In this document: positions 26,372-35,380 of the stretch, piece by piece | Layout of the letters: each line of letters begins with the position of its first letter | Numbering within the stretch: position 1 is the first letter of the stretch | From: Sulfurimonas sp. | Lineage (GTDB): Bacteria > Campylobacterota > Campylobacteria > Campylobacterales > Sulfurimonadaceae | Assembly: GCA_030949825.1 (NCBI GenBank) | Contig: JAUZSC010000002.1 | Location: forward strand, 124,001 to 188,000 | Direction: 5' to 3' | Length of the DNA stretch: 64,000 nt | Program-made: the position numbers and the translations under genes | Notes under the pieces: model-generated | The model's input: only the letters and a program-made list of their open reading frames with translations | What the model was told of the DNA's origin: nothing | The model's database searches: none

Positions 26372-26929
26372 TTATTTTATCTGAAATTTTTTAATAGAGT
26401 ATTTTGAGCTTGTATCTTCCATTGTATTATCTAGGAGGAACTCTATAGAATCACAGGCTCTATCTATCCATTCTTGGAGATGAATATGCTGCGATAGACT
26501 AAAGTTACCTAACACATAAGAAGAAACTTCTCCTTTATGCTCAGGGCGACCAATGCCCATTCTTACCCGCGTATAGTCTTTTGAGATTCTTTCATCCGTT
26601 GAACGCAGACCGTTGTGACCACCGTGACCACCACCATGTTTAAAACGAAGTGTTCCAAAGGGTAAATCTAAATCATCATGTATTACAACAACTTTGTCTA
26701 TTTTATAAAACTTTTTAACAGCAACTATTGAGTTTCCCGAAAGGTTCATAAAAGTAAGTGGTTTTAATAAAAAATGATTTTGAAATTTAAAGAGATCTCC
26801 ATCGAATGAAGATGAGGAAAGTTTTTGAGCCATTTTTCGTTTGATGAGTTCATCAACGACCATAAAACCTATGTTGTGACGGGTATTTTCATACTCGGAT
26901 CCAGGATTCCCCAGTCCGACTATAAGCAT
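26372..26929 (-). CDS. pth: peptidyl-tRNA hydrolase
   Basis: Recycles tRNAs from stalled peptidyl-tRNA. 185 residues with VGLGNPGSEYENTRHNIGF (catalytic His/Asn), FMNLSGNSI, and VVIHDDLDLPFG (catalytic Asp), GGHGGHNGLRS. It is 8 nt downstream of rplY; this rplY-pth pairing is common in bacteria. Confidence 0.97.
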   Translation of the reverse strand: MLIVGLGNPGSEYENTRHNIGFMVVDELIKRKMAQKLSSSSFDGDLFKFQNHFLLKPLTFMNLSGNSIVAVKKFYKIDKVVVIHDDLDLPFGTLRFKHGGGHGGHNGLRSTDERISKDYTRVRMGIGRPEHKGEVSSYVLGNFSLSQHIHLQEWIDRACDSIEFLLDNTMEDTSSKYSIKKFQIK

Positions 26930-26937
26930 ATTACTTA

Positions 26938-27474
26938 CTACTTAGCTTTAATAATAGAGATTAATGCTACGCGATCAGAATCTAAAATCGTTACATTTTC
27001 GATTGCTGGTAAATCACGAACAAGTTTAGAGTTACCAACATCCATCTCAGTTACATCAATTTCGATTGTATTTGGAAGGTTCTCTGGTGAACATTTAACT
27101 GTTAAACGAGGCTTAGCCATATGAAGAAGACCTTTATTTTTAAGACCTATTGCTTCACCTACTGGTACAACAGGAACATTATATGTTGCTACAACACCTG
27201 GCTGACTCACCATTAAATCAACATGTAAAAGTGTACCCGTAACTGCTTGTGACTCATAAGATTGAACTACTACGCTCAACTCTTTACCACCAACATTCAC
27301 TGGGAATGCTATAGTTTCTTTATTACGAACCGTACGGATGTACTCATTCATTTTAAAAGCTGCATTTACATTTTCGAAGCCTTTTCCATAAATATTCGCA
27401 ATTAGATAACCATCTTTTCTATAAGCTTTAACAGCTTTCTTTCCAATACTCTCTCTAACTATACCTTCTAACAT
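26938..27474 (-). CDS. rplY: 50S ribosomal protein L25/general stress protein Ctc
   Basis: A 5S rRNA-binding ribosomal protein, long (Ctc/TL5) form of 178 residues, with the N-terminal L25 domain (ESIGKKAVKAYRKDGYLIANIYGKG... LLHVDLM) and a C-terminal beta domain (LTVKCSPENLPNTIEIDVTEM). It is the first gene of the 11-gene operon running to dxs, with its own -10 box. Confidence 0.95.
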   Translation of the reverse strand: MLEGIVRESIGKKAVKAYRKDGYLIANIYGKGFENVNAAFKMNEYIRTVRNKETIAFPVNVGGKELSVVVQSYESQAVTGTLLHVDLMVSQPGVVATYNVPVVPVGEAIGLKNKGLLHMAKPRLTVKCSPENLPNTIEIDVTEMDVGNSKLVRDLPAIENVTILDSDRVALISIIKAK

Positions 27475-27502
27475 ATTAATTCCTTAAATTAAAATAGGCG
27501 CA

Positions 27503-27508
27503 ATTATA
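27503..27508 (-). promoter_or_regulatory. -10 box for rplY-to-dxs operon
   Basis: TATAAT on the minus strand, with predicted start near 27496 and a leader of about 20 nt. It is the only clear promoter before the 11-gene unit. Confidence 0.5.
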
Positions 27509-27546
27509 CATTTTTGTTACTTTAAACTCTATTAAAATAAGATATT

Positions 27547-28725
27547 CTATTCTTTTAAGTCAAAAACATCTTCATCTTTATCAGAGTTTTTCACATCACT
27601 TTGAGAAGCTTTTCCTGCTGTGAGCCCACTCATTCTAAGTTGTAAGTCTGACGCAGATGTAGCATTGCTCAAAGCATTTTCTTTTGTGATAACGCCATCT
27701 GTATAAAGTCCAAAAATCGATTGATCAAAGGTTTGCGATTTATAATGCTCACTTCCATTTGCAATAGCATCTGAAATTTCATAATCTCTATTTTCCATAA
27801 TAAGCTTTTCGATTGTAGGTGTTTTAACAAGAACTTCCATAGCGGCCCTTCTTTTTCCATCAACAGTTTTTATAAGTCTTTGAGAGACTATTCCTTCTAA
27901 AACACTTGCAAGAGACAAGCGCACACGAGGTTGCTCCTCCGTTGGAAATTGAGCGATAATTCTGTTAATCGTTTCTTTAGCATCTATTGTATGCAAAGTT
28001 GAGAAGACCAAGTGACCTGTATCTGCAGCATGAAGAGCTAGATTAATTGTTTCAACATCACGCATTTCCCCAACTAAAATAATATCAGGATCTTCACGAA
28101 GCGCAGCACGCAAAGCATTTTTAAATGAAAGTGTATCTTGACCCACTGAGCGTTGGTTAATTATACAGCCTCTATCTTTATGAACAAACTCAACTGGATC
28201 TTCAATCGTAATAATATGCTTTTTCTTTGTAAGATTTATTTCATTTATAAGTGTCGCGAGTGTTGTTGATTTACCCGAACCTGTTACTCCTGTTACAAGA
28301 ACAAGCCCTCTTGATTTTTGCGTAAAGGAGCGCAATACTTCTGGTAATTTCAAGTCATCAAAGGATGGTATTTCTATTGGTATCACCCGAAACACAGCGG
28401 ATATTCCATCAACTTGAAAAAACATATTTACACGGAAACGATTTTTTTCATCAAATGGGTATACGAAATCTATCTCTTTTTGCTCAACAAATTCAGCAAA
28501 ACGACCCCTGAGTAATTCTTTTGCAAAAGTCATAGCATCATCACGGGATAAGATAGCACCTGAAAATTGTACTAAGTCACCATCAATTCTTGCACGGATT
28601 ACAGAATTTGCTTTAAGGTGTAAATCGCTCCCTCCGTTATCTACCATTTTTTTTAAGTATAGACGAATTTTTTTTAATTGTTCAAAAGTTAATATACTAA
28701 CATCTATTTCATTTGCTTGACTCAT
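27547..28725 (-). CDS. type IV pilus retraction ATPase, PilT/PilU family
   Basis: A hexameric secretion-type ATPase that depolymerises pilins. 392 residues with DLHLKANSVIRARIDG, Walker A GVTGSGKSTT, the Asp box TIEDPVEFVH, Walker B DIILVGEMRD and the His box HLVFSTLHT. The C-terminal part (TIEKLIMENRDYEISDAI, then QTFDQSIFGLYTDG) is closer to PilU than to the PilT AIRNLIRE motif, which I do not see. It overlaps tal by 4 nt. No other pilus genes are nearby. Confidence 0.9.
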   Translation of the reverse strand: MSQANEIDVSILTFEQLKKIRLYLKKMVDNGGSDLHLKANSVIRARIDGDLVQFSGAILSRDDAMTFAKELLRGRFAEFVEQKEIDFVYPFDEKNRFRVNMFFQVDGISAVFRVIPIEIPSFDDLKLPEVLRSFTQKSRGLVLVTGVTGSGKSTTLATLINEINLTKKKHIITIEDPVEFVHKDRGCIINQRSVGQDTLSFKNALRAALREDPDIILVGEMRDVETINLALHAADTGHLVFSTLHTIDAKETINRIIAQFPTEEQPRVRLSLASVLEGIVSQRLIKTVDGKRRAAMEVLVKTPTIEKLIMENRDYEISDAIANGSEHYKSQTFDQSIFGLYTDGVITKENALSNATSASDLQLRMSGLTAGKASQSDVKNSDKDEDVFDLKE

Positions 28726-29702
28726 ACATGCTCCAATATATCTTTAAATGCTTCCTCAAAAGCAACTAAACCATCAGCTATTTGTTTATCTAAAACTTCT
28801 TCAAAATTTATTCCAGCATTTTCAAGCTTTTTAAAATGCCCTTTTATCGTTTCTTCTGTTAATGGCAATACTTGTTTTTTGAGTCCGTTTTTATGAAAAG
28901 CTTTTATAGTATCAACAGGAGCAGTATTGACACTGTCATATGCGAGTAATCCATCTATATAATAATGCGCAGGAAGAGAATCTCCCTTCACTCCAGTACT
29001 TGCAAAAAGTGCACGGCATCCCTGTACATTCATCTTTTGGATTGTGTTGTAAATATCTGCTGAATTGTAGATGCCACTTAATGCTGCCTCGATTCCTTTT
29101 TCTACAAGGAGCGCATCTAATGCACGGTCAACACGACTTACAAATATACTTATAACAGTCTGTACACTCCCTCCATTTTTTATACAACCCTTTTGGAAAG
29201 CCTTAGCACATGCGATAGCCTGTTCTTTTTTAAAGATAAGTGTGGCATTTACAGGAATTCCTACAGCTGTTAACTCTTCCATAGCAATGTAGCCTGCATT
29301 TGTTGCAGGTACTTTAATCATAACATTTGCTCTTCGTATGGTTTTAAAAAGTCTTTTTCCTTCTTCTATTGTACCCTGTGCATCATTACTCAAAAATGGA
29401 TCCACTTCTATACTGACATAACCATCATTTCCAGTCTGATATGAAAGTTCTAAAATATCAGCGGCTTTTGTAATGTCATAGATAGCAACTGCTTCATATC
29501 TTTGTTTAGGCTCTAGATGCCCTAAAGTAGAAAGTTGTTCTTTATAAGCAGGTGAATTTAAAATTGCATTTTTAAAAATTGCGGGATTTGAGGTAGCCCC
29601 ATTGATAATTCCCTCATCAATAAGTTGTGTAAATTCATTGTCTAAATAATCTCGTTCAATAAAATCAGCCCATAATGAAAACTTCAACGCTTCTATGTAC
29701 AT
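28722..29702 (-). CDS. tal: transaldolase
   Basis: Pentose-phosphate pathway enzyme transferring a dihydroxyacetone unit. 326 residues with GATSNPAIFKNAI, VSIEVDPFLSND, the Schiff-base lysine in VMIKVPATNAG and the C-terminal segment YIDGLLAYDSVNTAP. It belongs to the long Campylobacter/actinobacterial-type transaldolases. 9 nt downstream of the small membrane gene. Confidence 0.94.
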   Translation of the reverse strand: MYIEALKFSLWADFIERDYLDNEFTQLIDEGIINGATSNPAIFKNAILNSPAYKEQLSTLGHLEPKQRYEAVAIYDITKAADILELSYQTGNDGYVSIEVDPFLSNDAQGTIEEGKRLFKTIRRANVMIKVPATNAGYIAMEELTAVGIPVNATLIFKKEQAIACAKAFQKGCIKNGGSVQTVISIFVSRVDRALDALLVEKGIEAALSGIYNSADIYNTIQKMNVQGCRALFASTGVKGDSLPAHYYIDGLLAYDSVNTAPVDTIKAFHKNGLKKQVLPLTEETIKGHFKKLENAGINFEEVLDKQIADGLVAFEEAFKDILEHV

Positions 29703-29711
29703 ATAAATATC

Positions 29712-30029
29712 CTAATAAGTCTTTTTTTTATTATATCCCAAAAAGAAAACAAAGGAGTGAAGAAAAGATAATATGTAAGGAACTTCGCCATCTAGAGAAG
29801 TATAAAATTCATTTATATTGAAATAAAGATAAATTTCATAGACAAAGCCATCAAAATAAGTGAAAAAAAATGGACTGATACTTAACAAGACAAGACAAGT
29901 GTAAAAGTAAAAGTTCTTAAAAAAATCAAGCCTATACACTCCATAGATAACTATTCCTAAAAGTAAAAAATACAAAGCATAATATTCATTTAAAAAAAAT
30001 ACTAATAAGCCATAATGTAGAAGTATCAC
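29712..30029 (-). CDS. small integral membrane protein, unknown
   Basis: 105 very hydrophobic residues with about three membrane segments (5-25, 38-60, 83-100) rich in Phe and Tyr. No family recognised. It overlaps pabB by one base and is followed by tal, so it is real by context (coupled frame) rather than by homology. Confidence 0.6.
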   Translation of the reverse strand: MILLHYGLLVFFLNEYYALYFLLLGIVIYGVYRLDFFKNFYFYTCLVLLSISPFFFTYFDGFVYEIYLYFNINEFYTSLDGEVPYILSFLHSFVFFLGYNKKKTY

Positions 30030-30967
30030 TAAGGTAAATACACCTTGTCTAACATCTCTTCGTATTCACTTGTAGCATCGCTATCTAAGGTGATTCCTCC
30101 ACCACTTTTATAGACATAGCCCTTTCGCGTTTTTTGTATAAAGCGTATCATCACTCCGCTATCAAAACTTTCTCCATCGAAAACTCCAAATACACCGCAG
30201 AAGTACCCTCTTTCGTAGTCTTCTATGGATTCTATAATCTCTAAGGTTGATTTTTTCGGCGCACCACTTATGCTTCCTGCTGGTAAGAGTGTTTCTAAAA
30301 TAGATCCCAATTGCTTATGCCAATTTGGTTCTAGTTCTCCGCTAATATGAGAACTTACTTGAAGAAGATTTTTATCTCCAGCTTGTATCTCTTCAAGGTA
30401 TCTAAAATTTTTAACCCTTACATTTTTTGCTCTAATTGACAAGTCATTTCTAAGTAGGTCCACAACCATAACATGTTCAGCCATCTCTTTTTTATCTTTT
30501 AAAATCTTCTCTTTTGCATTTTCTAAAGATGCATCTATGGTACCTTTCATCGGAAATGTATGTATCTTATTGTTTTTTATTTTAACAAAGCTCTCCGGAG
30601 AGAAACATACAAACTCATCTTTATACCTTAGTTTATACTTTGCATTTGCGCAGGTATATATTTCATTTAAAGTTAAGTCAGATTCTATTGATGTTTTTTG
30701 AGTTAAGTTAAGAAGATATGTGTTACCAGATTTTATCTCCTCTATCACTTTATCAAACTTTTTTTTATACTCACCAAATGTGCTTGGATTTTTTTTTATC
30801 GTATGTTTGTTTGAAGTTAGATTGATATTTTCATTTATTTCAAAGTCAAGATCTGCTTCAAGCAGTTTATCAAGGGGAATAAGTTTTAAGTTTTTCGCTT
30901 TAAAGTCACTTATAAAAAGAAAAGGTACTCTCTTACTTGCGAGTGCATTAATGTCGCTAAATGTCAT
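30029..30967 (-). CDS. pabB: aminodeoxychorismate synthase component I, short form
   Basis: A chorismate-binding enzyme that aminates chorismate for folate synthesis. 312 residues covering only the catalytic fold: [15 protein letters not shown], the lysine motif [36 protein letters not shown] and [19 protein letters not shown]. The N-terminal regulatory region of longer PabB/TrpE proteins is missing, as in other Campylobacterota. No pabC lyase is adjacent. It overlaps pyrB by 11 nt. Confidence 0.9.
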   Translation of the reverse strand: MTFSDINALASKRVPFLFISDFKAKNLKLIPLDKLLEADLDFEINENINLTSNKHTIKKNPSTFGEYKKKFDKVIEEIKSGNTYLLNLTQKTSIESDLTLNEIYTCANAKYKLRYKDEFVCFSPESFVKIKNNKIHTFPMKGTIDASLENAKEKILKDKKEMAEHVMVVDLLRNDLSIRAKNVRVKNFRYLEEIQAGDKNLLQVSSHISGELEPNWHKQLGSILETLLPAGSISGAPKKSTLEIIESIEDYERGYFCGVFGVFDGESFDSGVMIRFIQKTRKGYVYKSGGGITLDSDATSEYEEMLDKVYLP

Positions 30968-31832
30968 GTATCAGTTTTTTAAGTACTGCCATTCGGATTG
31001 AAACACCATTCGCAACTTGCTCTAAAACCTTGCATCTAGGGTCAGCTAAAAGCGCGTCACAAATATCTATATTTCTATGAACTGGACCAGGGTGAAGAAG
31101 AATAATATCTCTATCTCCTAGTAGCTCTGTCGTTATGCAAAAGTCACTTGCATAATCTTTGAGTGATGCATAACTTTGTGAAGAATGTCGCTCTGTTTGT
31201 GTTCTAAGACTCATAATAGCATCTACTTCATCTATGACTTCTTTTAAAAAATGTGTCGTTCTTAAATCTGTTTTTGGTAAAAAATGAGGAGGAGCTACTA
31301 GAATAACTTCCATTCCAAAGCGGCTTAAAAGTTCTATGTTTGAGTTTGCAACGCGTGAGTTTTTAATATCTCCAACAATCGCTATCTTTTTAGCACTCAC
31401 ATCACCAAAGTGTTCTTTTAGAGTGTATAAATCTAAAAGTGCCTGCGTTGGATGGGCATGAGCGCCATCCCCAGCATTGATAATAGATGCGCGTGTATTG
31501 TCTGACAAAATCTTAGGTACACCCGAATTTTTATGCCTCACTATTATGGCATCTGGTCCCATTGCGTCAAGATTCATGGCTGTATCTACAAGCGTCTCAC
31601 CTTTTTTAGTAGAACTCTGCGCAACATCGAGGTGGACTATCTCAGCTCCTAGTCTTTTTGCAGCTATCTCAAAAGAGCTTTTAGTTCGCGTAGAACTTTC
31701 AAAAAAAAGTGTAATGATGAGTTTGTCTTTTAATATTCTATCAAAGCGTCCATCGGAAAACTTTTTTGCATCATCTAAAATCGTTTGGATTTCATCACGC
31801 GTAAAATCATCAGTTTTTGTTAAATGTTGCAT
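30957..31832 (-). CDS. pyrB: aspartate carbamoyltransferase catalytic subunit
   Basis: First committed step of pyrimidine synthesis. 291 residues with the carbamoyl-phosphate loop [13 protein letters not shown], the lysine loop [38 protein letters not shown] and [11 protein letters not shown]. No pyrI regulatory subunit follows. It sits 65 nt downstream of bioD. Confidence 0.96.
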   Translation of the reverse strand: MQHLTKTDDFTRDEIQTILDDAKKFSDGRFDRILKDKLIITLFFESSTRTKSSFEIAAKRLGAEIVHLDVAQSSTKKGETLVDTAMNLDAMGPDAIIVRHKNSGVPKILSDNTRASIINAGDGAHAHPTQALLDLYTLKEHFGDVSAKKIAIVGDIKNSRVANSNIELLSRFGMEVILVAPPHFLPKTDLRTTHFLKEVIDEVDAIMSLRTQTERHSSQSYASLKDYASDFCITTELLGDRDIILLHPGPVHRNIDICDALLADPRCKVLEQVANGVSIRMAVLKKLIHDI

Positions 31833-31897
31833 CTACTGTCCTTGTGCCTTAAATAATTTATTGATTATACAAGACATCACAAATCGTGTCAATGTCT

Positions 31898-32506
31898 TTA
31901 CTCGACTTTTAAAACTTCAAAACCGATTTTTTTAAAATAAGGCTGCGAAATTGTAGAAAATGAATTATCAGACGCTCTACAATTAAAAGCTATAGCATGA
32001 GGTATCTCTTTATCTAAGAGTGCTTTTGAGCTGAGTAGCGTATCGTTAATACACCCAAGGGAGCAATGCGTAACTAAAAGTGTTGTTGCACCCGTATGCT
32101 TAATCAAGTCTATCATCATGGTCTGTGCATCTATGGGGACATAAAGTCCCCCTGCCCCTTCAATGATAAGTACATCACATAACTTTTCTAGCTTTTGCAT
32201 TGTTGCATCTAGGAGTTGTATGTCGAGTTTAGTATTATTTGAAGATACAAAAGGAGCAGCTGGGAGTTCGTAACTAATGGGTACAATATCTTGTACACTT
32301 AGATGTTCAAAGTTATTATTTAATTCTTTTACACAGGCCAAAAGTTCTTCGCCATCGGGATAATGATTGTTTATAACACCTGTTTCTATGGGTTTGAGAA
32401 CACCCACTTTAAGACCACGCGATGCAAACTCTTGTAAAAGTAGTTTAGTAGTGTAGGTCTTGCCTATGTCTGTATTTGTTGCGGTTACAAAGATTCGTTT
32501 TTTCAT
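31898..32506 (-). CDS. bioD: dethiobiotin synthetase
   Basis: ATP-dependent closure of the ureido ring in biotin synthesis. 202 residues with the P-loop VTATNTDIGKTYTTKLL, LKPIETGV, and LIIEGAGGLYVPID. The PHP-domain gene lies 39 nt upstream on the same strand, so the two may be co-transcribed. Other bio genes are not in the window. Confidence 0.94.
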   Translation of the reverse strand: MKKRIFVTATNTDIGKTYTTKLLLQEFASRGLKVGVLKPIETGVINNHYPDGEELLACVKELNNNFEHLSVQDIVPISYELPAAPFVSSNNTKLDIQLLDATMQKLEKLCDVLIIEGAGGLYVPIDAQTMMIDLIKHTGATTLLVTHCSLGCINDTLLSSKALLDKEIPHAIAFNCRASDNSFSTISQPYFKKIGFEVLKVE

Positions 32507-32545
32507 GCTAAAAGTATAGCTAATTTATGCAAGAAGTCTAATGTA

Positions 32546-33793
32546 TTAGTCTTGAAAAAAAGTCTCTGTATGATTTTTCAGTTTTAACTGAATCCTATCA
32601 ATTCTTTTTTGGAAGTTTTCATCATTTATCAATTGATCAATATAAAGTTTTGCCAATCTACTTTTGTAGCTATTGTGTTTAGGATAGTACTCTTTAATTA
32701 GAAAATAAACATATTGAGCTAGATCATCTTTGCCTATAAACTGATGCTCGTTATTTTCTCTTTTACACACAGCACAAGTGCGTCCAGCTTGCATTGCACT
32801 TATAATACTTGAAGCAGATTTTTCTTCTACCAAACAAATGGTAAAACGATCTCCTATTTCATGATCACTATCATGCGCGTCAGAATTTGCAAATGGAGCT
32901 AAGTATTTGTACTTATTTTTTGTTTGCAATGCCGTTAAGTGTGTCATATTGTTATGCTCTTTTACTTTTTCCTCTCCAAAAGCTTCTACTCCATCAAGCT
33001 GTGAACTACGCAGCATCTGCTTATAAAAAGCTTGGTTGAGATGGTATTTTCCATCACGGTAAACCCAGTTTGGATGTGCGAGTATCGATATACCTTTAGC
33101 TTCTTTTATTTTAGTAATAACCCAGATATTTCTTGCATAATGATGAAGATTAATATTTTTATCAATATCTTCTTTTTCTAACTCTTTAACAATATCTTCT
33201 AATTCTTTTTCGTATTTTTCAATATTTTCTCTTTGCTTTTGTATAGATTTATTTGCATTGATTGAAAGAATATGACCATTTCCTTGAGAAATAAACATAT
33301 CTTTTTTACCACCAACACTCACCTCTTCCCCCGCTAAAACCAAAAGGTCGATATTATGTTGTTTTACTTTTGCTATTGCTTTGAGAGAACCTTTATAGCT
33401 GTCATGATCGGTTATGCTCACAAAGTCCATACCAGCACCTAAAGATGCTAAAGCCATTGCAAAAGGTGTAGCTTTTCCATCAGAATAAATAGAATGCATA
33501 TGCAAATCACCCTTCAAGGGTCTGAGTTTAATCATCGCGTTATCAAGGCAATACAGACAAACAATAGCAGAACGCTTAGAAGTAAAGTTTACCTTTACAA
33601 CAAACTCACCAAGGTGAGGCATATTATATGTAAATAAAATTTTATTGTTTTGTATACTGTAAGTAACTTCATCTTTATGATAATAGTCTACTCGAGAAAG
33701 AACTTCAATAGATTCGATATTATTCGTATTTTTTAAAGTGATTTCATAATTAATATCTTTATTTTGAACTACTACATTAGGAGTTATTTTCAT
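32546..33793 (-). CDS. PHP-domain metal-dependent phosphoesterase
   Basis: 415 residues: an N-terminal beta-rich domain (about 1-95) followed by a PHP catalytic domain with the ordered metal ligands LHMHSIYSDGKATP, DFVSITDHDS, a Glu in VLAGEEVSV, HPNWVY and ANSDAHDSDH. These are the H-x-H, D-H, E, H and D-x-H positions of trinuclear PHP phosphoesterases. The C-terminal helical tail of about 60 residues is unassigned. The substrate (nucleotide, histidinol phosphate or cyclic phosphate) cannot be told. Confidence 0.85.
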   Translation of the reverse strand: MKITPNVVVQNKDINYEITLKNTNNIESIEVLSRVDYYHKDEVTYSIQNNKILFTYNMPHLGEFVVKVNFTSKRSAIVCLYCLDNAMIKLRPLKGDLHMHSIYSDGKATPFAMALASLGAGMDFVSITDHDSYKGSLKAIAKVKQHNIDLLVLAGEEVSVGGKKDMFISQGNGHILSINANKSIQKQRENIEKYEKELEDIVKELEKEDIDKNINLHHYARNIWVITKIKEAKGISILAHPNWVYRDGKYHLNQAFYKQMLRSSQLDGVEAFGEEKVKEHNNMTHLTALQTKNKYKYLAPFANSDAHDSDHEIGDRFTICLVEEKSASSIISAMQAGRTCAVCKRENNEHQFIGKDDLAQYVYFLIKEYYPKHNSYKSRLAKLYIDQLINDENFQKRIDRIQLKLKNHTETFFQD

Positions 33794-33832
33794 ATTTCTC
33801 TCTGCTTTTTCTAAAATTCTATCAATAAAAGA

Positions 33833-33958
33833 TTACAGAGTGCTTACATTTATTCCAAAAGCTTGATAAAAGGCTTGTGATGCCACATTTTGTAATAGAT
33901 TGTTCAAAAAATATCCTAAAATCACAGTTTTGCATGTCTTACAGAAGTTTAAATCCAT
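33833..33958 (-). CDS. possible 41-aa ORF overlapping the 3' end of pssA
   Basis: A short frame with ATG inside the last codons of the phosphatidyltransferase gene: it begins MDLNFCKTCKTVILGY and ends NVSTL. It contains a CxxC pair and a hydrophobic middle. No strong ribosome site and no recognised family. The remaining non-coding stretch 33794-33938 is otherwise featureless, so this is the only coding candidate there. Low confidence. Confidence 0.25.
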   Translation of the reverse strand: MDLNFCKTCKTVILGYFLNNLLQNVASQAFYQAFGINVSTL

Positions 33959-34583
33959 AAATAGCTGTTATACCAAGCGTATACGCCGCTAATATATACA
34001 CATTTCTAGGATTTCCTGAAAGTTTTGGTGTTTTAATTTCTGAAACATTGAGTAGTGCAAGTCCAACTCCACTTACATAAAGAATGATTTCAAAAGTTCC
34101 ATTGCTCACTACACCTTCTAGTAAAAATACAGAAACCAATACTAGACTATTCACATCTAGAGCTAATCCTGTGTACTTTGTTCCACCAGCGAGTCCGTAT
34201 GTACTAAAATAGCTCAGTCTTATTGCAGCAGCAGCTACCATTATAAATGCGCCTATTAAGTAAAGAGCTTCAAACTGTCCATAACTTAAAAGTAAAATGG
34301 CAGGAGTCACACCGTAGCTTACTATGTCGATTACAACATCAAGCTGACCACCGAACTTTGCGTCTGTTGCAGTTCGTCCTTTGAGTCTTCTCGCAACAAG
34401 ACCATCAGCCCAGTCAAAAGCTACAGCCCAAACCATTCCAATCATTGCCGCTGCATAAACACCAGTGATTGCAAAATAAATTGCTAAAACAGTACACGCA
34501 AGTCCTGCGAGTGATAAAAGGTTTGGAATATCTCTTACATAAGAGAGGATAGTAGGTTGTTTGTTAGAATTTTCTATTGACAT
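33939..34583 (-). CDS. CDP-alcohol phosphatidyltransferase, PssA-like
   Basis: An integral membrane enzyme that transfers a phosphatidyl group from CDP-diacylglycerol to an alcohol (serine for PssA). 214 residues with about six membrane segments and the family motif D-x2-DG-x2-AR-x8-9-G-x3-D-x3-D, seen as DWADGLVARR then GGQLDVVID. Length fits Gram-positive-type/epsilon PssA. The acceptor is uncertain because a cytidylyltransferase is divergently encoded 95 nt away. Campylobacterota usually keep pssA elsewhere with psd, which is not here. Confidence 0.8.
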   Translation of the reverse strand: MSIENSNKQPTILSYVRDIPNLLSLAGLACTVLAIYFAITGVYAAAMIGMVWAVAFDWADGLVARRLKGRTATDAKFGGQLDVVIDIVSYGVTPAILLLSYGQFEALYLIGAFIMVAAAAIRLSYFSTYGLAGGTKYTGLALDVNSLVLVSVFLLEGVVSNGTFEIILYVSGVGLALLNVSEIKTPKLSGNPRNVYILAAYTLGITAIYGFKLL

Positions 34584-34632
34584 TGAATAAGTCCTTATCT
34601 TTTTTTTGCTGAAATTTAAGCATATAAGTGCT

Positions 34633-34638
34633 ATTATA
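34633..34638 (-). promoter_or_regulatory. -10 box for CDP-alcohol phosphatidyltransferase gene
   Basis: Minus-strand TATAAT; predicted start near 34626. The same bases read TATTAT on the plus strand, so the divergent cytidylyltransferase may be served by the mirror-image box. Confidence 0.4.
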
Positions 34639-34677
34639 TCGAAAATATCTTAATTAATATTACCAAAGGAAACAAAT

Positions 34678-35142
34678 ATGATTGTATATACTGTAGGAAC
34701 TTTCGATTTATTGCATGTTGGGCACTTAGCTTTACTAGAACATTGTAAAACGATGGGGGACACTTTAATCGTTGGAGTAGCATCTGATAAGGTCGTTAAT
34801 TCGTATAAACCTAATGTACCAGTTGTTTCTTTAGAACACAGAATGGAAATGCTTAAAGCCTTAAAATGTGTAGATGGCGTTCGTTCGTATGATTCGCTTG
34901 AATATGTAAGTGCTTGTAAAGAAACAAAGGCTGATATTTTTGTAATTGGAGGAGACTGGGGTGATAAGCCACATAATCTTGCAGTAGAAAAATACCTAAA
35001 ATCAAATGGTAAAAAAATTGTTCAAGTGAATTATAATCCGAAAACTTCATCAACAAGAATCAAACAAGATGTTCTTGCACAATTTCATAAAGTAACTGCT
35101 CGAACGAGTAAAAATACTGAGTTTATAGATATAGAAGAATAA
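34678..35142 (+). CDS. cytidylyltransferase-like nucleotidyltransferase (TagD/GCT family)
   Basis: 154 residues with the nucleotidyl-binding signature VGTFDLLHVGHLALLEHCK (HxGH) and the C-terminal SSTRIKQD (RTxGISTS-like) motif. The family activates alcohol phosphates with CTP (for example glycerol-3-phosphate or ethanolamine phosphate). It is divergent from a CDP-alcohol phosphatidyltransferase, suggesting a CDP-activated headgroup pathway, although the substrate cannot be read from sequence. AAAGGA precedes the ATG. Confidence 0.82.
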   Translation: MIVYTVGTFDLLHVGHLALLEHCKTMGDTLIVGVASDKVVNSYKPNVPVVSLEHRMEMLKALKCVDGVRSYDSLEYVSACKETKADIFVIGGDWGDKPHNLAVEKYLKSNGKKIVQVNYNPKTSSTRIKQDVLAQFHKVTARTSKNTEFIDIEE

Positions 35143-35145
35143 AGA

Positions 35146-35229
35146 TGGTGCGATCGGGGGGATTTGAACCCCCACACCGTTAGGCACGAGCCCCTCAAGC
35201 CCGCGTGTCTACCGTTCCACCACGATCGC
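35146..35229 (-). tRNA. tRNA-Leu (anticodon GAG)
   Basis: The minus strand folds as a class II tRNA: acceptor GCGATCG paired with CGATCGC plus an encoded CCA, D-arm GTGG..., anticodon stem CGGGC/GCTCG with loop TTGAGGG (anticodon GAG), a long variable arm and the T-loop TTCAAAT flanked by G5/C5. It has no obvious promoter of its own and lies downstream of atpE. Confidence 0.95.
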
Positions 35230-35252
35230 ATTTTGTAAAAAGAAGTTGAAAT

Positions 35253-35272
35253 ATTAGTCCCGAGGGACTAAT
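35253..35272 (-). other. perfect 9-bp hairpin upstream of tRNA-Leu
   Basis: ATTAGTCCC-2 nt-GGGACTAAT, about 24 nt 5' of the tRNA in transcript sense. No T-tract follows in either direction, so it looks like an RNA-processing or stability element between atpE and the tRNA. Confidence 0.4.
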
Positions 35273-35330
35273 AGAGGTATTTAGTTTTGTTCAAGGGTAA
35301 TCGGTTTTCTTAGGAAAACATCGAAGACCC

Positions 35331-35380
35331 CTAATCAGCTAAAAACCTCAAGAAATTGAGGTTTTTTTAACGCTGATTAG
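35331..35380 (-). terminator. nested terminator hairpin of atpE
   Basis: Inner stem CCTCAA/TTGAGG (35346-35361) with a GAAA-type loop and flanking A/T runs is an intrinsic terminator usable on both strands. A second perfect inverted repeat, CTAATCAGC (35331-35339) with GCTGATTAG (35372-35380), encloses it, and the atpE stop codon lies in this outer stem. Confidence 0.7.

Noticed and set aside
31477..31935. Open frame antisense to pyrB reaching bioD
   Set aside because: Runs over two real genes and has no family features.
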